Below, piece after piece: positions 24,580 through 32,201 of a DNA stretch of 32,201 nucleotides. This DNA comes from Terriglobia bacterium. Its GTDB lineage: Bacteria; Acidobacteriota; Terriglobia; Bryobacterales; Bryobacteraceae. The DNA lies in NCBI GenBank assembly GCA_025358575.1, contig JANYJA010000166.1:1-32201 (forward strand), given 5' to 3'. How positions within the stretch are numbered: position 1 is the stretch's first letter; the number at the start of each line of letters is the position of its first letter. Made by a program: the position numbers and the translations under genes. The notes beneath the pieces are model-generated. The model was not told the origin of the DNA, searched no databases, and was given only the letters and a program-made list of their open reading frames with translations.

Positions 24580-24987
24580 TTACGTTCGCGGCACGGAAAC
24601 CGCTTTTGCCATCCCCTCATGATCGGCCGCAAGTTTACGTGCATAAATTGCCGCTTTACGCATCGACGCGGCGAAATAGTCGCAATGTCCAGCGGTCTGT
24701 CCGCTCATGGGATGTTTCATCTCGTGGATTGTGGGGTTAGATTTATATTGCGCCGCTAACTCGGTATGATCCTGAGCTTCTGCTTCCAATTGCTCGGCTT
24801 TGGCCATAAAGTGCGCTGCCAGACGGTGGTGGTCCAGGGCTGTCTCCGCAGTGGCGACGAGATGTTTCAGTTCGGCCTTGTTTAACAGTTTACTTTCCTC
24901 CGCCCGCAGTGAAACTCCACTTACGAGCATGGTCATGAGGGTGAGCAGGAGTGCGCTTTGCATGCCACGGAAATTGAAATGTTTCAT
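24580..24987 (-). CDS. Small exported His-rich protein of unknown function
   Basis: The frame opens with a TTG at 25011, but the ATG at 24987 starts a proper signal peptide (MKHFNFRGMQSALLLTLMTMLVSGVSLRAEE), so 135 residues are preferred. The mature part is helical and rich in His, Ala and Glu. It has LDHHRLAAHFMAKAEQLEAEAQDH, then HEMKHPMSGQTAGHCDYFA, then a helix ending in DHEGMAKA. The HPMSGQTAGHC block with several His, Met and one Cys might bind metal, which is inference. I do not recognise a named family with certainty, though similar small exported proteins occur in Acidobacteria. It is convergent with the gene at 24062-24553, 26 bp apart. Confidence 0.6.
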   Translation of the reverse strand: MKHFNFRGMQSALLLTLMTMLVSGVSLRAEESKLLNKAELKHLVATAETALDHHRLAAHFMAKAEQLEAEAQDHTELAAQYKSNPTIHEMKHPMSGQTAGHCDYFAASMRKAAIYARKLAADHEGMAKAVSVPRT

Positions 24988-25206
24988 ATCGTCTTTTTTC
25001 CCTTGCGTCAATTTTGGCGAGGCAGTGGATCTCTCCGAGTTACCCTTAATGCCGGGATTCAGATAAATCGATCCACGTTTTCGCGTCGTTCAATTACGGT
25101 TAGTGCACTCCTACGCCCATTTCAAAAGCAGGTATTCGGGCGTGTTGAGTGATTTACAGCGCTTCCAGTGTAAAATTACGCATCCCGCTGCGTTGCCTGA
25201 CAAGAG

Positions 25207-25927
25207 TTGCGCGTGGTGGCGCAAGATTCATTTCGCCCCAGGTTCATCGCAACCTGGAAAACGGTAGAGCGCGAGTGGGTACCGAGCGGGGACGCGGTCA
25301 ATGAAAAACCGCGCGCAGCCCTGGCGAGCACCATGTGGAATCATGCCCTACCATTCGGGAACAAAATGTTCAAAAGGTCAGCCTGGATGAACAAGCCGCG
25401 GCTGAACTTTTCGCCTATTTCTATTCCTCGCGATTCTGTGAAAAACCTGGCGACGCGGTTTCGCAATGGCAAGCTCTGGGTGATCCGATCGCACTCACAG
25501 AGGCCATGTGGAACCACGCAGGCAGTATGCGCGATGAACTCGCCAAAGCAAGGTGTGACGCCTCCCCGTCTTTCCGCGCAGGAGCTATCCGATTTACTGG
25601 TCTATTTACGAAACCTGCCTTTCACAAAGGACATACCGGCCGTCTTCGAAACCGCTTTGTTCGTGGCAAAAAAATGCCAGGAATGTCATCAAAGCGGAGA
25701 TCCGCCGGTCATCGCTCAGTCCATGGTTTCACATGCTGGCCGCAACGTCGGTTAAGGTCTCGCCTTGCACATGCCGAGGCAAGAAGGTCTTCGCGACCAA
25801 ACATTGTGGCGGTTGCCATGACGTGATGCTTGATCGTATGCGTGAGAAGAAGCTCGAGTGGCCGCGATTTACTTCGCGTGAAATGTCGGATTTGATCGCT
25901 TATTTGAATCAACGATGCCCTCGATAG
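25207..25927 (+). pseudogene. Decayed multihaem cytochrome c protein
   Basis: Pieces of one cytochrome c protein lie in order but in three frames. Frame 1 reads AALASTMWNHALP (to about 25345). Frame 0 reads REQNVQKVSLDEQAAAELFAYFYSSRF...EKPGDA, then jumps to VSQWQALGDPIALTEAMWNHAGSMRDELAKAR (to about 25545). Frame 1 then reads PPRLSAQELSDLLVYLRNLP...FETALFVAKKCQECHQSG (haem motif at 25675-25689). Frame 2 reads GKKVFATKHCGGCHDVMLDRMREKKLEWPRF...SDLIAYLNQR (haem motif at 25805-25819) to TAG 25925-25927. The haem motif expected after EKPGDA is absent, so small deletions as well as frameshifts have occurred. The repeated MWNHA units show a repeat-built periplasmic cytochrome. The exact 5' end is unclear. 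Confidence 0.75.
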
Positions 25928-25999
25928 AAAGCGCGCGGCACCTTCGATTACTAGGGACTTAGTCGAAAAGAACGAGTTAACTGCCTTATACTGAATTTA

Positions 26000-26027
26000 T
26001 TGAATGACTTGCTACGATTCATAAAAG
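26000..26027 (+). promoter_or_regulatory. Possible promoter of the cytochrome bc operon
   Basis: TTGAAT (26000-26005) and TAAAAG (26022-26027) are spaced by 16 bp and end about 30 bp before the ATG at 26058. Each matches consensus at four positions or slightly better. The preceding gap from 25928 shows nothing else. Confidence 0.3.
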
Positions 26028-26057
26028 TTGTAGCGACACTAAGAACCGAGGACAAAC

Positions 26058-26411
26058 ATGCGCTCCACAAAACGGAACTTATCTAGCCGAGTAATTCCAG
26101 TAATGGCCTTTTCACTAGTGATACTGGCGGCCTCAACGTCGCAGAGTCTTTCAGGGCAACCAAACGCGGCTGCCGACTTCAAAGCCAAATGCGCCGCTTG
26201 CCACGGAACTAACGGGGGCGGCGACACAGTTATGGGAAAGAAGTTTACGGTTCGAGATCTTCGTTCTGCCGTGGTGCAAAAGCAGTCTGACGAGGATATT
26301 CACGAGATTATCACCAAAGGCAAGGGCCACATGCCCGCTTTCGGGAAAACGTTAGATGGCACCACAATCCACAGTATGGTGGCGTATATCCGCGGTATTG
26401 CTCAGAGGTAA
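26058..26411 (+). CDS. Small periplasmic class I-type cytochrome c
   Basis: This 117-residue protein has a signal peptide or membrane anchor (residues about 11-33). A single haem-binding CAACH follows at 45-49 in FKAKCAACHGTNGGG. Met92 in GHMPAF is the likely axial ligand, and the helix SMVAYIRGIAQ ends the fold. It is a minimal mono-haem cytochrome c that can carry electrons in the periplasm. GAGGAC lies 6 to 8 bp before the ATG. It is the first gene of a run with the Rieske and cytochrome b genes, so it is likely the electron acceptor or an extra subunit of that complex. Confidence 0.9.
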   Translation: MRSTKRNLSSRVIPVMAFSLVILAASTSQSLSGQPNAAADFKAKCAACHGTNGGGDTVMGKKFTVRDLRSAVVQKQSDEDIHEIITKGKGHMPAFGKTLDGTTIHSMVAYIRGIAQR

Positions 26412-26448
26412 TTGAGCCTAATCCGGCAATTAAAAAAAGAACACCGCC

Positions 26449-26994
26449 GTGACCCCTCCCATAACTGACGCTACTGGCGCACCCACGCAGCACACCCGCC
26501 GATCTTACCTGGGCTGGTTGCTGGGCCTGTGTTCGGCGGGCGTAAGCGCAATCTTGGCAGTCCCGTTAATTCGGTTTGCGTTATATCCGTTGACGGCCAA
26601 GACCACCGAGACGAAGTGGTCCGACATTGGGCCGTCGGCCGACTTTCAAGAAATTACCACACCGATCCAGCGCCTGATCAACGTCGAACAAGTAGACGGC
26701 TGGCGCAAGCAGATCTCGGACAAGGTGGTTTACGTTACTAAGACCACTGGCGGGGAGACGTGTGTCCTTTCATCGGTTTGTCCGCATCTTGGGTGTTCCG
26801 TACAGTGGGCGGTCGCCCAGCATCAGTTCGTTTGCCCCTGCCATGGCGCGACATTTGGAATTGACGGTGCGCGGCTGGGGGGACCGGCTCCGCGGGCGAT
26901 GGACCGGCTCGATAGCAAGGTGGAGGCTGACAGGCTGATTGTCCGTTACCGTTACTTTAGACAGTTGGTTCCGGGTAAGGAAGTGATCGGTTGA
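26449..26994 (+). CDS. Rieske iron-sulfur subunit of a cytochrome bc complex
   Basis: The 181-residue product starts at a GTG (26449), as no ATG precedes the membrane anchor. Residues about 20-47 form a Tat-like signal-anchor (RRSYLGWLLGLCSAGVSA). The [2Fe-2S] site is CPHLGC and CPCHG: C111 and H113 with C129 and H132 bind the cluster, and C116 and C131 form the stabilising disulfide. The protein passes electrons from quinol at the Qo site to cytochrome c. The stop TGA overlaps the start of the cytochrome b gene by one base (TGATG), so the two are translationally coupled. Confidence 0.93.
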   Translation: MTPPITDATGAPTQHTRRSYLGWLLGLCSAGVSAILAVPLIRFALYPLTAKTTETKWSDIGPSADFQEITTPIQRLINVEQVDGWRKQISDKVVYVTKTTGGETCVLSSVCPHLGCSVQWAVAQHQFVCPCHGATFGIDGARLGGPAPRAMDRLDSKVEADRLIVRYRYFRQLVPGKEVIG

Positions 26995-28451
26995 TGAACG
27001 AACCAGAGCGTGGTCCCGCCCCTAAGACGGGCGGCCTGTTCCACTGGTTCGACCAGCGAACAGGCATCGATGAAATTCTTCGAAAGTCACTGGACGAGCC
27101 CATCCCAGGCGGCGCGCGTTTCGCGTATGTCTTCGGATCGGCGCTGCTGTTAGTTTTCATCTCGCAGGTCATCACCGGCGCCTTTTTAGCTCTGTATTAT
27201 GTGCCGTCCGCCGACCACGCCCACACCACTGTCGCTTACATCATGAAGCAAGTATCGGCCGGATCGTTCCTCCGGAGTATTCACGCTTACGGCTCGAGCG
27301 CGATGGTGATTTTGCTGCTGCTGCATGTGACCCAGACTTTCTTATACGGCTCGTATAAAGGGCGTCGTGAGCTATTGTGGCTTTCCGGATGTGTCCTGTT
27401 CGCCCTGGCTCTGTGCATGGCCTTCACCGGCTACCTGCTGCCTTGGGATCAAAAAGCTTATTTCGCGACCGTCGTGGGCACCAATATCGCTGGAGAAATC
27501 CCGTTCGTCGGCGCATGGATCAAGAACGCCATGCGGGGCGGCGTGGACATGGGGACACTGACGCTCTCCCGGTTCTTTGTCGCCCATGTTTTTCTGGTGC
27601 CCGCGGCTATATTTAGCTTCATTGCGTTGCACGTGTATATGTTTCGCAAAGCCGGTGCCGCCGGCCCGATTCACGAAGATCCACTAACTCCGAAACTGCC
27701 GCCGGAGACATTCTATCCGCGCCAGGTCGTCATTGATGCGCTTTTTGCTCTGGTAATCATCGCGGTGCTGGCTGTGCTGTCTCAGTTTTTGCCCTTTGAC
27801 CTCGGACCCAAAGCGAACCCGGCGGACACCCGCTACCTGCCTCGGCCCGAGTGGTACTACATTCCAATCTTCCAATATTTAAGATATTGGCCAAGCTCAT
27901 TGTCATTTCTTGGCGTGGTCGTTATCCCCGGCGTCGTAGCTTTCTTGTTTGCAAGTTTGCCGTTCCTGGATCGCAGAATGGAACGCCGACCCTGGAAGCG
28001 ACCCATTGCAGTCGGCGCTTACGTGTTTATATTGCTGGCCTTGTTTGGGTTGGGAGCCGTGAGCTATCGCAACGATCGTCTCGACCCTGCTTTCGCCACT
28101 CAGTTGCTGGCACAACAAAAGGCAGCTGAAGAATTCAGCCAGCAGCCCTTTGAGCTTGAAGTGTCGCAAACTTCGTTAGCGTCCTCGAGCGCCGCGCCGA
28201 CGGATCCGTTGGTGGTCGCGGGCGAGAAACTCTATCAGGCCCAGTCTTGCGGGGCCTGCCACGGGGACACGGGGGCGGGCACTGCCGCTGCCCCCAAGCT
28301 TGCAGGAATCAAAACGCGGTTTTCCGCCGCGGCCCTGGCCGCTTTGCTAAGAACCCCTTCAGCAAAGATGACGGCTGGCGGCATGACCCCGGTGACTCTT
28401 CCCGACCCGGACCTTGCGGCGCTAATTGATTACCTCAATTCGTTGAAGTGA
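26994..28451 (+). CDS. Cytochrome b (b6-like N-terminus plus subunit IV-like part) fused to cytochrome c
   Basis: The start is taken as the ATG at 26994, one base overlapping the Rieske stop, for 485 residues; a TTG one codon earlier is not needed. The first half holds four membrane helices with haem ligands H97/H111 and H198/H213. The second pair is spaced by 14 intervening residues, as in cytochrome b6, not 13 as in mitochondrial-type cytochrome b. Three further helices follow, with PEWY at 285-288 at the quinol oxidation site. After about residue 400 comes a periplasmic cytochrome c domain with CGACH at 419-423 and a Met-containing segment (KMTAGGM) as likely axial ligand. The complex oxidises quinol, pumps protons by the Q cycle and reduces cytochrome c. 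Confidence 0.93.
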   Translation: MNEPERGPAPKTGGLFHWFDQRTGIDEILRKSLDEPIPGGARFAYVFGSALLLVFISQVITGAFLALYYVPSADHAHTTVAYIMKQVSAGSFLRSIHAYGSSAMVILLLLHVTQTFLYGSYKGRRELLWLSGCVLFALALCMAFTGYLLPWDQKAYFATVVGTNIAGEIPFVGAWIKNAMRGGVDMGTLTLSRFFVAHVFLVPAAIFSFIALHVYMFRKAGAAGPIHEDPLTPKLPPETFYPRQVVIDALFALVIIAVLAVLSQFLPFDLGPKANPADTRYLPRPEWYYIPIFQYLRYWPSSLSFLGVVVIPGVVAFLFASLPFLDRRMERRPWKRPIAVGAYVFILLALFGLGAVSYRNDRLDPAFATQLLAQQKAAEEFSQQPFELEVSQTSLASSSAAPTDPLVVAGEKLYQAQSCGACHGDTGAGTAAAPKLAGIKTRFSAAALAALLRTPSAKMTAGGMTPVTLPDPDLAALIDYLNSLK

Positions 28452-28471
28452 CAGTTTGGCTGATCAAACTG
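28452..28471 (+). promoter_or_regulatory. Perfect 7-bp inverted repeat between the bc operon and the foldase gene
   Basis: CAGTTTG-6 nt-CAAACTG starts at the base after the cytochrome b stop codon. It has no T-run after it, so it is a weak candidate for a terminator. It could be an operator or mRNA-stabilising hairpin. The foldase ATG at 28489 lies 17 bp further on, with no good ribosome binding site. Confidence 0.35.
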
Positions 28472-28488
28472 CGAGATAATGAAATCAT

Positions 28489-29688
28489 ATGTTCAGCAAG
28501 TTTTGGCTCCTTGTGGGAGCTATTTCCGGCATTTTTTCGCTCGGGGCCGCAGACGCGCCGCGCGTTCGCGTCATCGAAGAAATTACCGCTAAGGTCAACG
28601 GCGAAATTATCACGCGCGGCGAATTGGAAAAGACCAAGCAGCAGATCGAAGCGGAAATTCGTCAGCAGGATCCCAACATTTCGGCCGACAACTTAGCTAA
28701 AGCTGTTAATCAGAAGCACGCCGACGCGTTGCGCGATCAGATCGACCAATTGCTGCTGGTGCAACGCGGCAAGGATTTGAATATCAACGTCGATCCGGAA
28801 ATCACGCGCCGCGTGGCCGATATTCAGGCGCAGAGCAAGATCACCGATCCCGACAAATTCCAGGCATTTATCCGCGAACAGTCGGGTGGGCAGACGCTGG
28901 AAGATTTCAAGCAGCAAATGAAGAACACCCTTCTGACGCAGAAGGTGATCGGCCAGGAAGTCGGCTCCAAGATCAACGTGCCGCAGGATGAAGTTCAGAA
29001 ATACTATGAGGAGCACAAGAAAGATTTCGTGCGCGAGGAGATGGTGTTTTTGCGCGAGATTTTGATCTCAACCGGCGATAAATCTCCGGCCGCCGTTGCC
29101 GCCGCCGAAAAGAAAGCGAAAGATATTCTGGTGCGCGCCCGCAAAGGCGAGAAATTCGCGGAGCTCGCCCGCACTTATTCCAGTGCCGCCACGGCTCAGA
29201 ATGACGGCGAACTCGGCGCCTTCAAAAAGGGCGACCTCAAGCCCGAGATTCAAGAGATCGTTTTCAAAGCCAACAAGGGGTACATCACCGACTTGATTCG
29301 CACTCCGGAAGGCTTCGACATTATCAAGGTGGAAGAGCGCTACGCGGCCGGACAAGCCTCTCTTGAAGAAGTTAAGAACGATGTGATGGAGAAGCTGTAC
29401 ATGCCCCGCATGCAGCCCGCCGTTCGCGCTTACTTGACCAAGCTTCGGCAGGAGGCGTTTCTGGAAATTCGCGGCGGCTATGTGGACAGCGGTGCCGCCC
29501 CGGACAAGGACACCACCTGGAAAGACCCGGCAACGCTCAAGCCCGAAACCACCACGAAAGAGGAAGTGGCAGCCCGCGGACGCAAGCGGAAATTTCTCAA
29601 AATAATTCCGCGCCGTGGAAGCGGCGAGTCGGCCACAATGCCGCCCCCCACGGTAACACCGGTTCCGCCGCCGCCCGCCGCGAAATGA
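28489..29688 (+). CDS. SurA-type periplasmic peptidyl-prolyl isomerase/foldase
   Basis: The 399-residue product has a signal peptide (residues 1-21) and a SurA N-terminal chaperone region (ITAKVNGEIITRGELEKTK...DALRDQIDQLLLVQRGKDLNI). It has one parvulin (PpiC) domain at about 184-283 (VFLREILIST, GEKFAELARTYSSAATAQNDGELGAFKKGDL, VFKANKGYITDLIRTPEGFDIIKVEE). The C-terminus is a low-complexity Pro/Thr-rich tail. It assists folding of exported and outer-membrane proteins such as the TonB receptors. Its end overlaps the next gene by 4 bp (ATGA), so the two are coupled. Confidence 0.92.
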   Translation: MFSKFWLLVGAISGIFSLGAADAPRVRVIEEITAKVNGEIITRGELEKTKQQIEAEIRQQDPNISADNLAKAVNQKHADALRDQIDQLLLVQRGKDLNINVDPEITRRVADIQAQSKITDPDKFQAFIREQSGGQTLEDFKQQMKNTLLTQKVIGQEVGSKINVPQDEVQKYYEEHKKDFVREEMVFLREILISTGDKSPAAVAAAEKKAKDILVRARKGEKFAELARTYSSAATAQNDGELGAFKKGDLKPEIQEIVFKANKGYITDLIRTPEGFDIIKVEERYAAGQASLEEVKNDVMEKLYMPRMQPAVRAYLTKLRQEAFLEIRGGYVDSGAAPDKDTTWKDPATLKPETTTKEEVAARGRKRKFLKIIPRRGSGESATMPPPTVTPVPPPPAAK

Positions 29689-30785
29689 AGTCACCTTACG
29701 TGAAAGACCTGGAGCCGGGTAAGGCCGTCACCACCTCGTTTCTGGTCCAATCGAAGGAAATTCGCGAGAAGAAGACTGGCGAGCCTTACCTTTCTTTGCT
29801 GCTCAGCGACCGCACCGGTAAGATCGACGCCAAGATGTGGGACAACGTCGCCGAGGCCCTCGACGGCTTTGATCGCGACGATTTCGTCAAGATTAAGGCC
29901 ATGCCGCAAATCCATCTGAACCGTCCGCAGCTGACGATTCATAAGATCCGCAAGATGGAAGACGCCGAAGTCGATTTCGCCGACTACTTTCCCGCCGCCG
30001 AGCGCCCGCCCGATGTGATGTGGGCGGAGTTGCGGCAAATCGTTGAGGGCATCGGCAATACGCATTTGCGCGGATTACTGACCGCTCTGCTCGATGATGA
30101 AGATGTCGCGCGCCGGTATCGCATTGCGCCCGCGGCGAAAAGCATCCATCATGCGTTTCTCAGCGGACTCATCGAGCACGTGCTCTCGCTTTGCAGTCTC
30201 TGCAAGGCGACCGCCGCGCATTACGGCAACATCGATCTCGACCTGCTTCTCACGGGCGCCGTTCTTCACGACATTGGCAAGATCTACGAACTCAGCTACG
30301 AGCGCGGTTTCGGTTACACCACTGAAGGGCAGCTCCTCGGCCACATGATGATTGCGCTGCGCATGGTAGGCGATAAACTTCGCGGGCTCCCGGATTTCCC
30401 CATCGAGCTGCGCAATTTAGTCGAGCACATGATCATCAGTCACCACGGCCAGTTGGACTTTGGATCTCCCAAGGTGCCCCAATTTCCCGAAGCGCTGCTG
30501 CTGCATTACCTCGACGATTTGGATTCGAAAATGGAGTGCATGCGCGCGCTGATCGATGGCGACCGGCAGAGCCAGAACGATTTCACGACTTATCATTCGG
30601 CACTCGAGAGAGTGGTGCTAAAGAAGCTGAAGTACCTGGCTGGGCCGGTAGCAATTGCTATCACCCCGTCGTCAACAAAGGCGGAAGCGCCGTCAGCGCC
30701 GGCGGCGGTAGTAGAACCCCCTCCTGCTCCTCCGTCGATTTCGCCGTTCGCGGGAAAACTGCAACAAGCGCTGCAGCCGAAATAG
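29685..30785 (+). CDS. YhaM-like 3'-5' exoribonuclease (OB fold and HD domain)
   Basis: The 366-residue product has an N-terminal OB fold (residues about 10-90; VTTSFLVQSKEIREKKTGEPYLSLLLSD). Its HD domain follows, with H155/H156 in SIHHAFLSGLIEH, H165, and the metal pair H195-D196 in AVLHDIGKIYEL. This is the layout of YhaM/CbfA exoribonucleases, which shorten RNA 3' ends. Residues after about 310 are a Pro/Ala-rich tail without a domain. Overlap of 4 bp with the foldase gene and 11 bp to the NAD synthetase gene make a tight three-gene operon. Function in RNA turnover is inferred from the family. Confidence 0.87.
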   Translation: MKSPYVKDLEPGKAVTTSFLVQSKEIREKKTGEPYLSLLLSDRTGKIDAKMWDNVAEALDGFDRDDFVKIKAMPQIHLNRPQLTIHKIRKMEDAEVDFADYFPAAERPPDVMWAELRQIVEGIGNTHLRGLLTALLDDEDVARRYRIAPAAKSIHHAFLSGLIEHVLSLCSLCKATAAHYGNIDLDLLLTGAVLHDIGKIYELSYERGFGYTTEGQLLGHMMIALRMVGDKLRGLPDFPIELRNLVEHMIISHHGQLDFGSPKVPQFPEALLLHYLDDLDSKMECMRALIDGDRQSQNDFTTYHSALERVVLKKLKYLAGPVAIAITPSSTKAEAPSAPAAVVEPPPAPPSISPFAGKLQQALQPK

Positions 30786-30796
30786 AATGGTTTTGA

Positions 30797-32201
30797 ATGC
30801 GTATCGCCCTCGGCCAGATCAATCCAACCATTGGCGATCTTGCGGGGAACGCGGACCGCATTGTCGCGTTCGCAACCAGAGCGGCTGACGCTGGCGCGGA
30901 GTTGATCGTCTTTCCGGAACTCTGCATCACGGGGTATCCGCCGCGCGACCTAGTCGAAAAGCCAAGTTTCCTGGATCGTTCCGAATTCGCGTTACAAGAA
31001 CTCGCGCGCCGCACCGCGAAATTGCCTTTAGCCAGCATCGTCGGTTACGTGGGCCGCTCCACGTCCGCCACGGGTAAGCGGGCTACCAACAGCGCGGCTC
31101 TTCTTCGCAGCGGAGAAGTCGCCTTTCGGCAGGTTAAGATGCTGTTGCCGACGTATGACGTCTTCGACGAAGGGCGCAACTTTGTGGCCGGCGAGCGCCA
31201 AGGAGTATGGCCTCTCGGCGAAAGCACGCTGGCGCTTGCCGTGTGCGAGGATGCCTGGAATGACAAGCAATTCTGGGAGCGGCCGCTCTATGCGCGAGAC
31301 CCCGTGCAAGAGCTCATCGCGCTCGGCGGCAACGTTCTCATCAGCATCAACGCTTCGCCATATCACATGGGTAAGCGCGCGCTGCGGCATGACTTGTTCG
31401 CGGCCACCACGCGCCGCCATTGCGTCCCCGCGGTGGTCGTGAATCAGGTTGGCGGCAACGATTCCCTGGTCTTCGATGGCTCCAGCTTTGCAATGGATGC
31501 GCGCGGGAATGTTATCGCCTCCGCCGCATCTTTTCGCGAAGATCTGGTGATTGTCGATACCTCGACAGGCGCGGGCGAGAAGCACATGGATTTCGATAAT
31601 GAGTGCGACGCCGTCTATGAGGCGCTGGTCCTCGGCACGCGCGATTACATCCGCAAATGCGGTTTTGCGCGCGTCCTCATCGGCCTCAGCGGCGGCATCG
31701 ATTCATCGTTGACCGCAGCCATCGCCGTGGACGCGGTGGGCGCCGAAAATGTGATCGGCGTCGGAATGCCCGGGCCGTATTCATCCGAAGGAAGCGTCAA
31801 CGACGCCCGCGTGTTGGCCGAAAATCTTGGCGTGCGCTTTGAGATTGCATCCATCAAGCCCGTCTACAACGATTTTCTCGGCATGCTCCACCCGCTGTTT
31901 CATGGCGCTCCGGAAGATGTGACGGAAGAAAATTTGCAATCCCGCCTGCGCGGAGTCACGCTAATGGCGTTGTCGAATAAGTTCGGGTCGCTGGTGCTGA
32001 CCACGGGCAACAAAAGTGAACTCGCCGTCGGTTACTGCACGCTGTACGGTGACATGTGCGGCGGCTTGGCGGTCATCAGCGATGTGCCAAAGACCCTGGT
32101 CTACTCGCTTTCGCGCGTTGCCAATCAGCGGCATCCCGGCGTGATTCCGGAATCGGTTTTTGAGAAGCCGCCTTCCGCCGAACTCCGCGCCGATCAGAAG
32201 G
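30797..32201 (+). CDS. nadE: Glutamine-dependent NAD synthetase, 3'-truncated by window edge
   Basis: From the ATG at 30797 the frame runs open for 468 codons to the window end. The first half is a nitrilase-type glutaminase domain with the triad E41 (VFPELCITGYPP), K114 (QVKMLLPTYDVFDEGR) and C150 (AVCEDAW). The second half is the ATP-pyrophosphatase synthetase with the P-loop SGGIDSS at 298-304. Conserved blocks LTTGNKSELAVGYCTLYGDMCGG and the start of the helix that binds deamido-NAD follow. The enzyme makes NAD from nicotinic acid adenine dinucleotide, ATP and glutamine-derived ammonia. The last residues of the protein lie beyond the window. Confidence 0.95.
   Translation, partial: MRIALGQINPTIGDLAGNADRIVAFATRAADAGAELIVFPELCITGYPPRDLVEKPSFLDRSEFALQELARRTAKLPLASIVGYVGRSTSATGKRATNSAALLRSGEVAFRQVKMLLPTYDVFDEGRNFVAGERQGVWPLGESTLALAVCEDAWNDKQFWERPLYARDPVQELIALGGNVLISINASPYHMGKRALRHDLFAATTRRHCVPAVVVNQVGGNDSLVFDGSSFAMDARGNVIASAASFREDLVIVDTSTGAGEKHMDFDNECDAVYEALVLGTRDYIRKCGFARVLIGLSGGIDSSLTAAIAVDAVGAENVIGVGMPGPYSSEGSVNDARVLAENLGVRFEIASIKPVYNDFLGMLHPLFHGAPEDVTEENLQSRLRGVTLMALSNKFGSLVLTTGNKSELAVGYCTLYGDMCGGLAVISDVPKTLVYSLSRVANQRHPGVIPESVFEKPPSAELRADQK

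Noticed and set aside
22331-25927. Genomic island or prophage remnant
   Set aside because: No integrase, transposase, tRNA, att-like direct repeats or phage genes were seen, so gene decay alone is the simpler reading.

Overview
The window looks like chromosomal DNA of an Acidobacteriota bacterium, probably close to the Bryobacterales/Solibacter group. This is inferred from gene content, not from a marker gene. Pointers are an Oar-like TonB-dependent receptor with an N-terminal carboxypeptidase-regulatory domain, a secreted 'VWFA-related acidobacterial' protein, many secreted TPR proteins, and a PSD1-type cytochrome (DUF1549/DUF1553) paired with a Tat-exported DUF1501 protein. No tRNA, rRNA, CRISPR array or transposase was seen.

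Layout. (1) 1-1350, minus: an aldo/keto reductase followed by a truncated MscS-type channel. (2) 1378-6932, plus: a large membrane protein fusing GH18-like, NodB deacetylase and GT2 synthase modules; a DinB-like protein; a LysW-like mini zinc-ribbon protein with a long acidic tail; a small secreted carboxypeptidase-regulatory-like protein; and a Tat-exported TIM-barrel sugar isomerase/epimerase. (3) 6942-11054, minus: the PSD1 cytochrome and DUF1501 pair. (4) 11155-11591, plus: a decayed vapBC toxin-antitoxin operon. (5) 11600-20903, minus: TonB receptor, TPR protein with a C-terminal deiodinase/thioredoxin-like domain, two more TPR proteins and a VWFA-related protein. A strong promoter precedes the receptor, and a textbook terminator sits between the receptor and the TPR genes. 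A fourth TPR gene (21222-22343), paralogous to the one at 13817-14848, lies divergently on the other side of the receptor. (6) 22331-25927: a decay zone with an AlbA/Schlafen-type ATP-binding regulator broken by an internal deletion, a broken secreted TPR gene, an unknown intact ORF, a small exported His-rich protein and a multiply frameshifted multihaem cytochrome c. (7) 26058-28451, plus: a cytochrome bc-type operon (small cytochrome c, Rieske protein, b6-like cytochrome b fused to cytochrome c). (8) 28489-32201, plus: a tight operon of a SurA/PpiC-type foldase, a YhaM-like HD exoribonuclease and glutamine-dependent NAD synthetase, the last cut by the window edge.

The most interesting points are: the receptor/TPR/VWA cluster with its deiodinase-like domain and the terminator ending only about 10 nt before the next start codon; the three-enzyme polysaccharide fusion protein; the b6-like cytochrome b-c fusion; and four loci showing the same style of decay (small internal deletions and frameshifts with both ends still readable). 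I see no convincing wholly new defence or mobile system. The receptor/TPR/VWA cluster is the best candidate for an undescribed functional unit.
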